Made by a program: the position numbers and the translations under genes. From Melastoma dodecandrum (Eukaryota > Streptophyta > Magnoliopsida > Myrtales > Melastomataceae): a DNA stretch of 64,000 nt. The stretch lies in contig JARUPY010000330.1 of NCBI GenBank assembly GCA_029817715.1, positions 62,001 to 126,000 on the forward strand, in the 5' to 3' direction. The notes beneath the pieces were generated by a model, which saw only the letters and a program-made list of their open reading frames with translations, made no database searches and was not told where the DNA came from. Positions 1-11,124 of this stretch are shown one piece after another. The stretch's first letter is position 1. Each line of letters begins with the position of its first letter.

Positions 1-1270
1 GAGGCGGGGGTGGTAGATGGAAAATGGGCGGGAGACTTGGGATTAAAGGCGGTTGAATCGGAGGTGAAAAGGGCAGGCTTATGAGGTTAGCAACAGTTTG
101 GGCCGGAAGGAAGCACGCCGTCACCACGGCTTCTGTACCATCACTGCCCGTAGTGATGCCATTTCCGACCCAACAACACCTAAATGTCTTCCCTCTTCTT
201 GCAAGAGAAAACTTACCCAAATTCCCCAACCTTTCATATACACGTCCGATTTGTGAAGCCTGACATCACCATCCTCAGACATGGTCCAGTCTTTAGTATC
301 GTACTTGCTCTGTAAGGTCGTTTGGCAAACCTACCTCCCTCCCTCCCGAGTCTCTTCAATTTCAGCGTACTAACTAAACCAAACTAACAAAAATAATTCT
401 TCGTCTTCTTCTTCTTACGATGAACCATTGATATTGTTATTTACTACTGTGTCGATGCACTCCGAATCGGCCATGCCTCTCGCGCATTACTTAACAAATC
501 GTTTCAACGTCACACACGTTCTTGCATGTAATCAAAATTTCATCGAAATTGTCTTTGCGTGTCACGTATTTGAAGTCATCTCCCAAGGTCCAAATATAAA
601 TGCGGTAGTCCGCGACAGTACTAAGTTCTCACTATAGAGTAACCACCAGATACCTGCCAACTTTTCTTAAACTAAAAAGTCAGCTCTTCACCCATCCGCA
701 TTTAAGGACACGGTTCTGCTCTTGTTCGTGCTTGCGCATCTTCGAACCGCGACACGATGGTATTCGTCAGAATCGATAATGCACAGCAACTTAACTTCTA
801 AAAGATGAAACACCTAAGCTCTTGAGCTCATCTATTCCCGGAGATGTCATTCCCTATCCACCTAAATTACAACGCTAAAACAATGTATTAAGAAAACTGG
901 GCTCCCTCAAGACCCTGTATACGGAAAAACTTGAACACCCGAGATCGTCTGTGCCAAACTGTAGGGAAGAATTGTTACCTAACAACTTCGTTTCCATTCA
1001 TCAATGTTTTAGGTCACGATGGTGCTCGCTTCTACAAATAGCGAGCCCAACCTTTAGAGGATAGTTTCAGGTACTTCGCTCCTAAGAAACTACTCCTTCG
1101 AGGATGACTGTTTTACGGCCTCGAATATCAAGAGAAGTTAGGCAGAAGTGGGGGACCAAGACGAAAGCACCCCAAAGGGATGACAGGATGCAGGGAGAGG
1201 AGACATTCAATTTTACCACAAAACCTAGCTGAAATTCATGTTTTAGTTTTTGAACAAGTATGAACTAATT
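1..1270. other. Intergenic, no gene recognised
   Basis: Moderately AT-rich sequence with only short, unconvincing open frames (60-69 codons) on the plus strand. A pyrimidine-rich stretch near 320-415 resembles a plant 5' leader, but no coding frame of note follows it. I see no RNA gene or transposon protein here. Confidence 0.5.
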
Positions 1271-1820
1271 TTCTCTGCCTAAGATTCAATGAATCTTGAT
1301 AATTAGTCACGAGTCATGCTCGTTTTATTGATTATCTCTATTTGAAGTTAATGTTTACAAAATTACTACATTTTCAACTTACATTTAAATAGTAAAGATT
1401 AATTAAGTTTTCTTAGTAATAAAACATTGATGTTTTTGCTAAGCGAAACAAAAATATAAAATTACAAAAGAATTGCTCGTTAGCGAAATATATGCATAAA
1501 ATTACAAAAGAATTGCTGATTTTGCTAGCGAAAATAAGAATAATTTTTTCTCTGCCTAAGATTCAATGAATCTTGATAATTAGTCACGAGTCATGCTCGT
1601 TTTATTGATTATCTCTATTTGAAGTTAATGTTTACAAAATTACTACATTTTCAACTTACATTTAAATAGTAAAGATTAATTAAGTTTTCTTAGTACTAAG
1701 CGAAACACAGGTATAAAATTACAAAAGAATTGCTCGTTAGCGAAACATATGCATAAAATTACAAAAGAATTGCTGATTTTGCTAGCGAAAATTACATGTA
1801 AAAAAAGAATAATTTTTTTA
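1271..1820. repeat. Tandem duplication, two units of about 277 and 270 bp
   Basis: A segment starting ttctctgcctaagattcaat at 1271 is repeated starting at 1548, an offset of 277 bp. The second copy lacks about 20 bp after the shared cttagta stretch and carries a few substitutions. It ends with the same gctagcgaaaat block, near 1792, followed by a variant of the unit's tail (aagaataatttttt). Each unit also contains a short internal repeat, the phrase aaaattacaaaagaattgct, present twice. No protein is encoded. It may be a minisatellite-like expansion or a remnant of a non-autonomous element. Confidence 0.9.
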
Positions 1821-2817
1821 CTAAGGGCAAATAATTAACAATCACAAAATTTTTATTTACAATATAAACTTGCCCAATTATTCTGTAGAAATTACAAAAT
1901 GATTGAGAAGCTCTTTTTAATGGAAAATCTTAGGAATTTTTTGTGAAGTATAATTATTTTGTAAATTACAAAGTATTTGTTTGGGGTTTTGTTTAAGAGT
2001 ACGATTTTTGGATTCTCAATTAAAATAAAATACTTTATAATTATAAGCGTTCAATTCAATTTTATAATGGTAATAAGAATATCTTCCGAAAGTAAAGTTA
2101 AAACAGTCGTAATACAAAATTGGTAGTTTACTCATACTTTATTACTTCACAAATCGTTTACTCTCCTTTTACACAAATAAATGTAAATTGGATCAATGAA
2201 CAAAAATATGTACAAAGAAAATATTTTTATAAACAGATAAAAATACGTTTTTATGTTAAAGGGAAAAATATTCAATCTTTTTTTTTGCAATACACAGATT
2301 ATTTTAGTAAACCTTTAAGAAAAAACATTGAAAAGAATTATTACTCAATATCAATATGGAGGCTTTTAAAACGCAACCAGGGTAATTCAAATTATAAATC
2401 TACCCAATATTGTACATTCATCCACGTGAATGAAAGAAATGAGAGGGGAATACAAGTTCGATTTCTGAAACCTAACCCTTGATGTTAGTTAGTCTACTAG
2501 TTATGATCCGAAAATGTGTAAAGAAGTGGACATGGAACCTGTCAGGTCAGATGTAGCAGCGACGGTGTGTGGCCGCGATAACATGCTGCTATGCATACTT
2601 GGTCGCGGAAGGTATCTGACGGCAAAACAATGAGTATAGCTTGTACGCAGAGTCGCAAACTTTATGTAACTGGATATCACGGGATACAATAATTAGGAGG
2701 AGATAAGTGAGGCATTGATCATCTCTTCTTGGCATTTTACATAAAACAAAAAGGGAAAGGAAAAGGTTTTTTAATTGAGACGATGTAAAGTTTGTCTTAG
2801 AACGGTCGCGTGATAAG
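1821..2817. other. AT-rich intergenic region
   Basis: Very AT-rich sequence with long A/T runs. One open frame at 2120-2482 (+, 120 codons from a TTG) is rich in Lys, Asn, Tyr, Ile and Phe and matches nothing I recognise. Its composition recalls organellar coding DNA, but I cannot show that. No other feature is visible. Confidence 0.4.
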
Positions 2818-2840
2818 TTGTGCTTCCAGCTTCATCCTTT

Positions 2841-3194
2841 TCATTTGTCACTGGTGAGAAGGCGATGGAGTCCTATTGGCAATAAGAAGGGTGGCGGAGG
2901 AGCCAGAGGTGGCAGCGTAACTGGCGAAATGGTAAAAACTGGAGGTAACAGAGGCACGTGTGATGGAGGAGGGGATGTCCCTGTCGGAGGGAATGGAGGA
3001 GACGGGGGAGGAGATCCTGGAGGTGGAGTTGGAGGAGGTAGGGGCAGCGGCGGTGGAGGTGGAGGCTTTGGGGGAGAAGGGGGGGCAACAGGGGAGGAAG
3101 GTGTATCCCCGGGGGGGGAGGGACGTGGAGGAGGTGGAGGAGGTGGAGAGGGAGGCGGTGACAGAGGGGTAGACGGAGGAGGTTTTGGCTCCAA
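2841..3194. repeat. Purine/pyrimidine-skewed low-complexity block (Gly-rich or Pro-rich if translated)
   Basis: About 300 bp with strong strand asymmetry (GGA/GGT-rich on plus). Plus frame 2818-3324 reads as a Gly-rich 168-residue protein. The minus frame 3194-2841 reads as a 117-residue Pro-rich protein starting Met-Glu-Pro-Lys-Pro-Pro, with PPPSPPPP-like runs reminiscent of extensins. The two readings are mirror images, since GGN codons pair with NCC, so at most one is real. The minus frame lacks a clear signal peptide, and the plus frame has no ATG at 2818. Neither can be called a gene from sequence alone. Confidence 0.4.
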
Positions 3195-3324
3195 GCTCCG
3201 ACCGTCACTTGTACCTATTGTCGATCTCCATAAAAATTTAACTTATTTCATGTCACATAATTACGACAATTATTCTTCTTCTTATGAGCCATCTTATTGT
3301 GGCTGTTACAACTCTTTGAAATAA

Positions 3325-4196
3325 CTGTCTCTTTCTGAATTATTAGGAGACATATATCTAATGCACATGAAATAATAACCCTTTAATTCATGTCCGACTT
3401 TTTCTGCAAATATAGTGGCTACCTTATGAACTATAAGATTTGAATGCGAAATGAGTTTCCTGTCCTACCTCTTCATCAAAATCAATCTCCATGTCAACGA
3501 TCCTAAAACTTAAAAAACCTCTTTACGTCAACAACAACGTGCTTAAAACTTCTACGGTATGTTTATTGATACTTTCTTTATAACGTTCTTGTCGAGAACT
3601 TCGTCGTTACGTAACATAATTTGATTCATAAATTTCACAACTCTTGAAAAGATAAATTTTACCGTCTATAGCCAAATTGTCACGAAATCACTTCACAAAT
3701 TGTGAAGCTGGAAATCCCTTTCACCACGACATTTTGATTAAATACAGAAACTTCTTTTATGGCCAGAATTCTGTTTAGCCTTTTCCAATGAATGATGTAA
3801 AGCAACCATTTAGTCATTTAATGCTTTGACTATGTCATTAACTCACTTATGCTTCCCATGCAATTTACTCATTTAATGCTTTTTTTTAATACCACGATTA
3901 CATATTACATCACATTTAACAAATAGAACATGCCAAACTAGAATTTCCAAAATAAAAAGAAAAGGAAAAGAAAACCAATAAATGAACCAGAGAGGGGAAA
4001 TGTAGGACTTAGCCGGTTGTAATTATACAGCTACACCGCTGAAATGTGCTGATTGGAACAGAAGTGATCATTTCTCGGCCAACTCATCCGATCAGCTACT
4101 CAGGGGGTTAGTACATTCTACATCTGGGATGACCATCATCTTAACGATGAAACGCCATTTCAATAGAGATGGGCTAGGATGGAAACCTATGCTTCT
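3325..4196. other. Intergenic, 3' flank of the RRM gene
   Basis: AT-rich sequence with no open frame of interest. The part next to 4196 should hold the 3' untranslated region of the minus-strand RRM gene. Nothing else is visible. Confidence 0.5.
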
Positions 4197-6070
4197 TCAT
4201 CTCCTTCCTCGAGGACCATAACCTGATTTCGGACCAGGGGACCGAGAAAATTGCAGCCTCAGGTAAGCTGAATCAGTGTCTTGCTCGTCCATTTTATATC
4301 CTAAATCACCACAAGATCAAATTAATCATCTTCATGGCCTAATAAAAGGAACATAAATAAGATAGGTTGACTGAATCACACGATTGTGTTAACTCAAGGA
4401 ATAGAAAGGCGACGTCATTTCTCACTATGTCCCTTAGACTGACGCAACAAAATCGACTCGACGAAAACAAGAACCAGATTATTACAAGAACTAAAGAACC
4501 CAAATGAGAACCCGAAATTTCAAAAATAAATCACCTTGCAAGGCACTCAGGGCAGTAGCAGCACAGGCAGGGTCTGCAAAATCCACAAAACAGAGGATAA
4601 TAGGGTCTCCGCCTCGCTGAAATATGAATATGGTAAAACTGTCAGATTGCACATATCTTCACCAAAATTGATAAATAAAGCCCAAACAGCATAGGAAGAC
4701 TTACATGCTTGGATTCTTTAGTCACAAGTCTAACTTCTTTGTACCCCAAGAATGGTCGGAAAATATCTAGGCGTAAGTCAAGGGACCAGCAGCTTGCACA
4801 CAGAATATGGGATAATGTCTAGCTGGTTGTGTAATGGAAAGTAATCTATTTAACCATTTGGGTGAATATATATCCATGTTTAGAGACTTTTAAAAGGATA
4901 CGAGCTACCTCCCTCCTAGTACTATTGGAAGGAAGCCCTTCAATGTACAGGGTACTGGTGGCACCATGAGGTAAAGGAGCTGGTTCATGGGTTGGCCTCA
5001 ACATGGGATTGAGAATAAGGTCTTGGAAACCAGAGTCCTGTCCATTAACCATACCTCGCACCCCCGGCCGACCAACCAAGCCCAGATCTGATCCAGGAAG
5101 CTGAGACAACCCAGCATCCCGGAGTCTAGTTAACCCAACTCCGCCCAATCCATTGCCTTCCCCAGAGCTCATCGAAGAAATTTGCTAGACCACAGATAAA
5201 CAACACAACGTTTAGAACAATAGATCCAGTGAATTAGCAACCAATGCCATAAAAACAAAGAGGTAACATGCAAAATACCGTGCTCTGGAGGAAGCGGTCA
5301 TATGCCGAGCCTATTGCCTGAGTATCCTTAACAGCACGAGGCCCGGCACGATCTTCGTCAACAGCTGTGTAACTATGCACATTATGCCCCGAAGATGGCC
5401 CAGGAACATGAGCTTCTACAAATTCAAAAACACAATAGCATATCAGAGAACTTCAACGTTCTCACCAAAAGCAATATCCTGTGGATAGTGAGAGAACAAC
5501 GCGCCCCTCATTATATTCATTTCCCTGCGGGTTAGAAATCTCCTACCTATTTTATAATCCATGGGAAGGAGGAGGAGGAGGAGGAGGAATTCTCCAAACA
5601 AATCCAATTCAATTTTCCTCCAAGCCGCGTCGATCAATTTTAGAGGAAGGCATTCTCAGACCGATTTCACCACACTTATCAATTTCACATGTAGGTTTCC
5701 CTCGCCTGGAGAATCCAATTCCTCTCCGAACTCCTATATTTACATCCCTAAACCTACCCCTAACCCCTAACATAACCTTCCCCCAATCAAACCCCTGCAA
5801 CGGAAACAAGACAAGTACTACCCTTACGTCGCCACGAAAAAAGAAACTAAACAACAAAATCCTAATCCACCCCCCCGACTGCGACGCAGGAAAAACGAAA
5901 AATTACAGGGGAAAGAGAAGCACACCAAAGTCGAGGCGGGGGCGCTTGAGCAGGCCCTGAGAAGGGAGGACGAGGGACGACTGCGGCTGTAGCTGGGGTT
6001 GGAGCTGAAGCTGAGGCTGAGGATGACCCTGGAGCTGAGGACGGGGCTGGTTCCAGAAGCCGTCCGTCAT
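4197..6070 (-). CDS. Single-RRM RNA-binding protein, 270 aa, six exons
   Basis: Coding exons on the minus strand are 6070-5926, 5415-5279, 5184-4902, 4766-4705, 4616-4535 and 4300-4197. All have GT/AG introns and the frame is continuous (813 nt). A Gln-rich N-terminus (MTDGFWNQ...) is followed by a LKRPR motif and a conserved AIGSAYDRFLQS stretch. One RRM spans about residues 170-247, with RNP2-like LYIEGL near 173-178 and LCFVDFADPACAATALSAL in the second half. The protein ends SGYGPRGRR. This order matches the plant 'RNA-binding protein 1/2-like' family with an scw1-type RRM, of which nuclear or speckle members are known. The RNA target is not predictable. A longer in-frame start at 6208 exists, but family members start at MxDGxWN, so I use 6070. 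The gene is divergent from the LEA-type gene at 6646. Confidence 0.88.
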
Positions 6071-6483
6071 TTTGCGTCGAAACCCTAACCCAACCCAGCC
6101 CCGATTCGTCGACGGAAGGGGAAAAAGTAAAGGGGGGCAGAGCGGAAGATGGAGAAGCGAACCTGTGAGGGTCTCTCCGGGTCGGGTCGGGTTGGGAATA
6201 TGGGCCATTAGCCCAATTGTCGCTGGCTAGTCAGATGAGGCAATTTTCATTATTCTCATTTTAAAAATTTCGAGGCCTAAATAAGCCTACAAAATCGGCC
6301 CAACCCATTACTGACATTTCTCTTTTTCCTTTCTTGGGTCGGTAAAAAAAGTAATACAAGAGTTAACGGGCCTGGGCCTATTTTACATTTTTACAATGGA
6401 CTTATACCAGTTATCGGGCTTATCCCATAATATCGGGCTTCTGTAATCAGCACACGTAGCCAGTCCCACTCTAAAAAATTCTG

Positions 6484-6491
6484 ACACGTGG
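6484..6491 (+). promoter_or_regulatory. ABRE / G-box (ACACGTGG)
   Basis: A perfect ABRE core with the CACGTG palindrome lies about 155 bp upstream of the ATG at 6646 and about 415 bp upstream of the divergent RRM gene. ABREs bind bZIP factors of the ABI5/ABF class in ABA and seed-maturation promoters. That the LEA-type gene is the target is inferred from distance and product. Confidence 0.6.
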
Positions 6492-6504
6492 ACGACAGAT
6501 CCAG

Positions 6505-6513
6505 ACGCGTGTC
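6505..6513 (+). promoter_or_regulatory. CE3-like coupling element (ACGCGTGTC)
   Basis: The 9-mer ACGCGTGTC matches the core of coupling element 3 described in the barley HVA1 (LEA) promoter. It lies 13 bp downstream of the ABRE. An ABRE plus CE3 pair forms an ABA-response complex in that system. Confidence 0.5.
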
Positions 6514-6645
6514 GGTTACCCAAAGCTCTCTCCAATTCCTTCCCGCCGCCATCAAAATCATCCAAACCCCACTCAAACCGTCATCTTTTCCCCCATTTAC
6601 TTTCTCTGCTCCACGCTCGTCCGACCGTCAGTTTACTCTGGAACG

Positions 6646-7954
6646 ATGATGAACGCTGTCGCCATCGCATTACTCGTTGCCTCCCTCGCGTCGGCCGGGG
6701 TTTGGTCCCCTCCCCCTCCCTCTACGGAGAGAAGCAACGACGACGTCATCGTCAAGGGAGGCCACAGAGTCGTGGTCGTTGAGTACGACAAGGACGGTAA
6801 CCCCAACACCAAGGTCTCCATCTCCCCAGACCACGACGTCCTCCACCACGAGCCCCCTGTAGACTCGGGAAATCCCTCCGAGGAGGGCGGTGGTCACCAC
6901 CGTCCTAAGGAGTTGATCTGCGATGCCTTCGGGAAGTGCAGGCATAAGATAGCGAGTGCCTTCGGGAGGGCAAAGGAGGAGGCAGCGGAGGGGGTTCATG
7001 ATGCGGAAGAGGCCGCTAGGGAGGCTAAAGATTCCGTTGAGGAGAAGATAGGGAAGGTGAAGGAGGAATTGTTGCATAAGACGCATGAGGCCATGGAGGG
7101 GGTCCGCAGCAAGGTTGACAGCACGAAGGATGCTGCGAAGGATGCAGCCAGGAGTGTCAAGGAGGGAGTTTCGGAGTCCGCGGACTCGGCTGGGGAGCGT
7201 GTGAAGGAGACGGCGAGGGAAGTAAAGGCAGCGGCGGAGAGTGTTAGGAGCCGGGTGATGAGAATGAAGGATTTCGGGGATAGGCACCTCAGGAAGCACC
7301 TGGGGTTGGACGCTCTCTCAGGATTGCTCAACCTGGTGGGATTCGCAACAGCATATGGGATGTGCGTGTGGGTGACCTTCGTGTCTAGCTACGTCCTAGC
7401 TAGCGTGCTGCCGAGGCATTTGTTCGGCCAGGTCCAGAGCAAGATATACCCTGTTTACTTCCGGGGGATGGTGTGCTGCGTGTCAGCGACCCTTCTGGGG
7501 CATCTGCTCAGCCGGAGGAAACTGCTGGCCACGAGCCACCCGGAGGGGCTGCAGGCTTACAACCTCTTAACGGCCATTTTGACGGTACTCGTCAACATGC
7601 TGTACATGGAGCCGAGCGCTACCAAGGTAACATCCTCTGTTCTAAACGGGCGCAGTCGCCCGTGTTTACCCTTTTTTAACCAAACCCCAATGGATTCAGG
7701 TGATGATGGAGAAGATGAAGGTGGAGAAGGAGGAAGGAAGGGGGAGAGATCTGGGTCCAGAGACGAGGAAGGGGACTGGAGGGCCACCCGCGGCAGAGAC
7801 GGAGGAGGAGGAGGAGGTGAGGGAAAGGGTGAGGAGGCTGAACTGTAGGCTGAGGAAGCTAAACTCCTACTCCTCCATGCTAAACGTGATGTCACTGATG
7901 TCCCTGACTTGGCATCTGGTTTACCTTGCTCAGAGGCTCTCCATGACTTGTTGA
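6646..7954 (+). CDS. LEA-like / TMEM205-domain membrane protein, 411 aa, two exons
   Basis: Exons 6646-7626 and 7700-7954 are joined by a phase-0 GT/AG intron. The N-terminus has a hydrophobic leader (AIALLVASLASAGVW). Residues about 90-210 form a charged, Ala/Lys/Glu-rich amphipathic region with repeated AKEEA, AAREAKD and AKDAARSVKEG units, typical of group-3/LEA_4 helices. Residues about 220-330 carry several membrane segments with the TMEM205-like pattern (GFATAYGMCVWVTFVSSYVL, SKIYPVYFRG, SATLLGHLL, ILTVLVNMLYMEPSATKVMM). The C-terminus ends with another hydrophobic stretch (MLNVMSLMSLTWHLVYLAQ). Plants have such 'LEA domain-containing' DUF4149/TMEM205 proteins. Reading straight through the intron gives a false 400-aa form. 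Likely role: ER or endomembrane protein in seed or desiccation stress, inferred from the LEA region and the ABRE/CE3 upstream. Confidence 0.85.
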
Positions 7955-9101
7955 TGATGTCTTACCATTAACTAATGTTTTTCTTTTTTTTTTTGTGGTT
8001 TATTTCTTACTAATAACTGTTGTTAGCTTATAGGCAATGGATGGACATGTAGTGTATGTAATGTATTATGTTGGGTTTGTTTTGTCTTAAATATGGATTT
8101 GGGCTTTTATATGTCTTTTAAGACATTCTCGTGTAATTTGAAGGCCTTCCTTTCTAGAAAAAGACTTTTTGAATTTGGGAATGGGGTTGGTTATCCGTGG
8201 GATTACTACTACTGCTACTACTGGTTGAAGTTTCCGGATCCATGGTTTTTGCATTAGCATAGTGATGTAACTTATGATTAATCCTAATCCGGCCGTAGTT
8301 ATCCACTCACAAAGATATTATAAAATATTTCACAGGATATTCGCTTTTCGGGAACTCAATCATACTCAGGGGATAACTTTTTAATTATTATTCTTTAGAA
8401 AATACAGGTATAAATGCCTGGGGAGTTCTTTTCACATACGGCCAAAACGACAACGAAGAGATCGACTGCGCTCCCTTGTGAGAGAGACATCCTTTGCAAT
8501 ATTAACACAACGGACATTTGTCTAAAAGCTTGGCGACTCCCCCCCCCCCGGGAAAAGAATTGGGACATTTCTATTTTCTCCCTTCCTTAAATAAATCATT
8601 TTCTTGACTTCCTTTTCTTTTTTAATCATAACTTTCTAAAATAATGCCAGTTGGAATGGAAGAAGATTACTTTCTTAACAATAAATATTTAGAAGCCATC
8701 CTTTAAAAAAATTCAAAAAAACGTATTCGAGAGCAAAATATTTAACAAAAAATGTATCAGGAAGGACAGGGTTTGGGGGGAGGAGGGGGGATTTTTTAAA
8801 TTTTTGGATTTGGGAAATGAAATATTAAGGGGGGGGAAAAAACATTGGATTCTTCTTCAGGACAAAACCAGGTAACGGAACTAAACGTGGGTCTCACCCA
8901 AGCCAACCCAAACACACGACAACTTCATACAGCAGTGCGGTTACAAAACCCCACCCTGCCCCAGGGGCTTTCACTTTCCCACACACTTTCTCCTCTCTCT
9001 CTCTCTCTATCTCCCTTCTCTGTCCTTCTCTTTCTTCTTCTTCTTCTTCTTCTTCTTCTATCCATCCTTACAGACACTGTCGCTCTTTTGTCCCCCCATC
9101 C
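7955..9101. other. Intergenic: 3' flank of LEA-type gene, 5' flank and leader of patellin
   Basis: No gene is seen. It contains a C run near 8540 and a G-rich patch near 8770-8840. A long CT/CTT pyrimidine tract (about 8984-9059) lies just upstream of the patellin ATG and is probably in its 5' leader. Confidence 0.5.
8984..9059 (+). repeat. (CT)n/(CTT)n pyrimidine tract
   Basis: Runs of CT followed by an uninterrupted (CTT) array end about 43 bp before the patellin start codon. CT-rich microsatellites are common in plant 5' leaders and core promoters. Whether this one acts on expression is unknown. Confidence 0.8.
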
Positions 9102-11124
9102 ATGGCCGAAGACGCCCCCAGGCCTGATGAAGTCGTCCTCTCCGCCCACGTCCCTCCTCCCGATCCCGAGCCCGAGCCTGAGAAGCCTGTCCTAGTCTCC
9201 GAAGAGCCTGCCCCCGCTGCTGTTGTGGAGGAAGAGAAGGAGAAGCCAGGTGTGAAGGAGGAGGAGGAGTTGTTGGTGGTTAAGACAGAGGAGAAGGTAA
9301 CGGAGACGGCCTCCTTTGTCGAGGAGACCAACGTGGTCGGGGAACTCCCTGAGTCCCAGAAGAAGGCCCTGGAAGAGCTGAAACTGCTGGTGCAGGAGGC
9401 GCTGAACAAGCACGAGTTCACTCTTCCTCCAAAGGAAGAGGAGAAGAAGGAAGAGTGTGAGAAGACCGAGGAGGCCGCAAAGGAGACGGCTCCCGAAGAG
9501 GTGCCTCCCAAGGTCGACGAGCCGCCTAAGCTCGAGGAAGAGGTTGTGGCCGTGGTGGAGGCAGAGTCGGAGGCTCCTCCTCCGCCTCCGGTTTTGGAGG
9601 AGGAGGCGCCGGCTGCGGTGGTGGTGGAGGAGGTTGTGGAGAAGGTGGCCGAGGTGGATGACGATGGCGCGAAGACTGTCGAGGCCATCAAGGAAACGAT
9701 CGTGGAGGTCGCTGTGCCTCCGCTAGCAGAGTCTGAGGCCCCTGCCGAACTGCCCAAGGAGACTGCGGAGGAGGTGGTGGATGAACCGCCAAAGGAGACA
9801 GAGGCCCAGCCTGAAGCTCCTCTGCTGCCACCTGAGGAGGTGTTTATATGGGGGATCCCGCTGCTCGGGGACGAGAGGAGCGACGTCATACTCCTCAAGT
9901 TCCTCCGGGCTCGGGACTTCAAGGTTAAGGAGGCCTTCACGATGCTCAAGAACACGGTGATCTGGCGGAAGGAGTTTAGGATTGACTCTCTCCTGGAGGA
10001 AGACCTCGGGACCGAGCTAGACAAGGTTGTGTTTGCCCACGGGGTCGACAAGGAAGGACACCCTGTGTGCTACAACGTCTTCGGGGAGTTCCAGAACAAG
10101 GAGCTGTACCAGAACACTCTGGCAGACGAGGAGAAGCGGAGGAAGTTCCTCAAGTGGAGGATCCAGTTCCTCGAGAAGAGCATCCAGAAGCTCGATTTCA
10201 GTCCGACGGGGATAAACAAGATTGTTCAGGTGAACGATCTGAAGAACTCCCCCTTGATTACCAAGAAGGAGCTGAGGCTGGCCACCCGGCAAGCTGTCCA
10301 GCTCCTCCAGGACAACTACCCTGAATTCGTCGCCAGACAGGTATTCCGCTCGGTCCTAAACCTCGTAATGGATTCATTAGAATTTATTCCGGTTATGATG
10401 AGATTTGAATTTTACGTGGTTCCTAGGTGTTCATCAATGTCCCATGGTGGTACTTCGCGTTCTACAGCCTGTTAAGCCCGTTCATGACTCAGAGGACCAA
10501 GAGCAAGTTCGTCTTCTCGAGATCCACCGAGGCGCTCTTCAAGTCAGTAACTTGAATTAGTTTTACCGATTCCGACTTCGGCTTGGCGTTAAGACGAGTA
10601 GTTGTTAATTTTGGACTCCCCATTGAATTGAAACAGGTACGTAGCACCAGAACATGTGCCTGCTCAGTACGGCGGGTTGAGTAGGGATGGGGAGCAGGAG
10701 TTCACCATCGCTGACCCCACCACCGAGGTCACCATTAAGCCATTGAGCACTCACAGTGTCGAATTCCCAGTTACTGAGGTACCACAACCACAAACTTCCA
10801 CTGCTCAACTTGGGGACTTAACATCATATCGATTTGAGCACGTGTTCTCATCAGCTGCTTGATTTTCAGAACTCCATCCTGGTTTGGGAGGTCAGAGTAG
10901 TGGGATGGGAAGTGAGCTACGGGGCTGAATTCATCGCGGACGCTGAGGGCAGTTACACCGTGATCATCCAGAAGTCACGCAAGATCGCAGCAGCTGACGA
11001 GACTGTCATCACAAACACATTCAAGATCGGCGAGCCGGGGAAGGTAGTCTTCAAGGTCGACAACCAGTCATACAAGAAGAAGAAGCTCTTCTATAGGTCC
11101 AAGACTAAGCCCTACACAGATTGA
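9102..11124 (+). CDS. Patellin (Sec14-like CRAL-TRIO/GOLD phosphoinositide-binding protein), 583 aa
   Basis: Exons are 9102-10340, 10427-10542, 10637-10778 and 10870-11124, with a continuous frame. The start has a good context (CCATGGCC). Residues 1 to about 240 are acidic and rich in Pro, Glu and Val, typical of the divergent patellin N-terminus. The CRAL-TRIO N region follows (IWGIPLLGDERSDVILLKFL, residues about 247-266). The lipid-binding CRAL-TRIO domain reaches VFINVPWWYFAFYSLLSPFM and PEHVPAQYGGLSR. A C-terminal GOLD domain runs to the stop (VWEVRVVGWEVSYGAEF, then KVVFKVDNQS and FYRSKTKP). Patellins bind phosphoinositides and act at the cell plate and plasma membrane. The full-length domain order suggests a functional gene of the PATL3-6 group; the exact subclass is not resolved. 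Confidence 0.93.

Noticed and set aside
6670..7331. Long minus-strand open frames opposite the LEA/TMEM205 gene
   Set aside because: They are antisense shadows of a GC-rich coding exon with no independent motifs.
9068..10051. 327-codon Ser/Thr-rich minus-strand frame opposite patellin
   Set aside because: It mirrors the Glu/Val-rich patellin N-terminus and ends inside its leader; no gene evidence.
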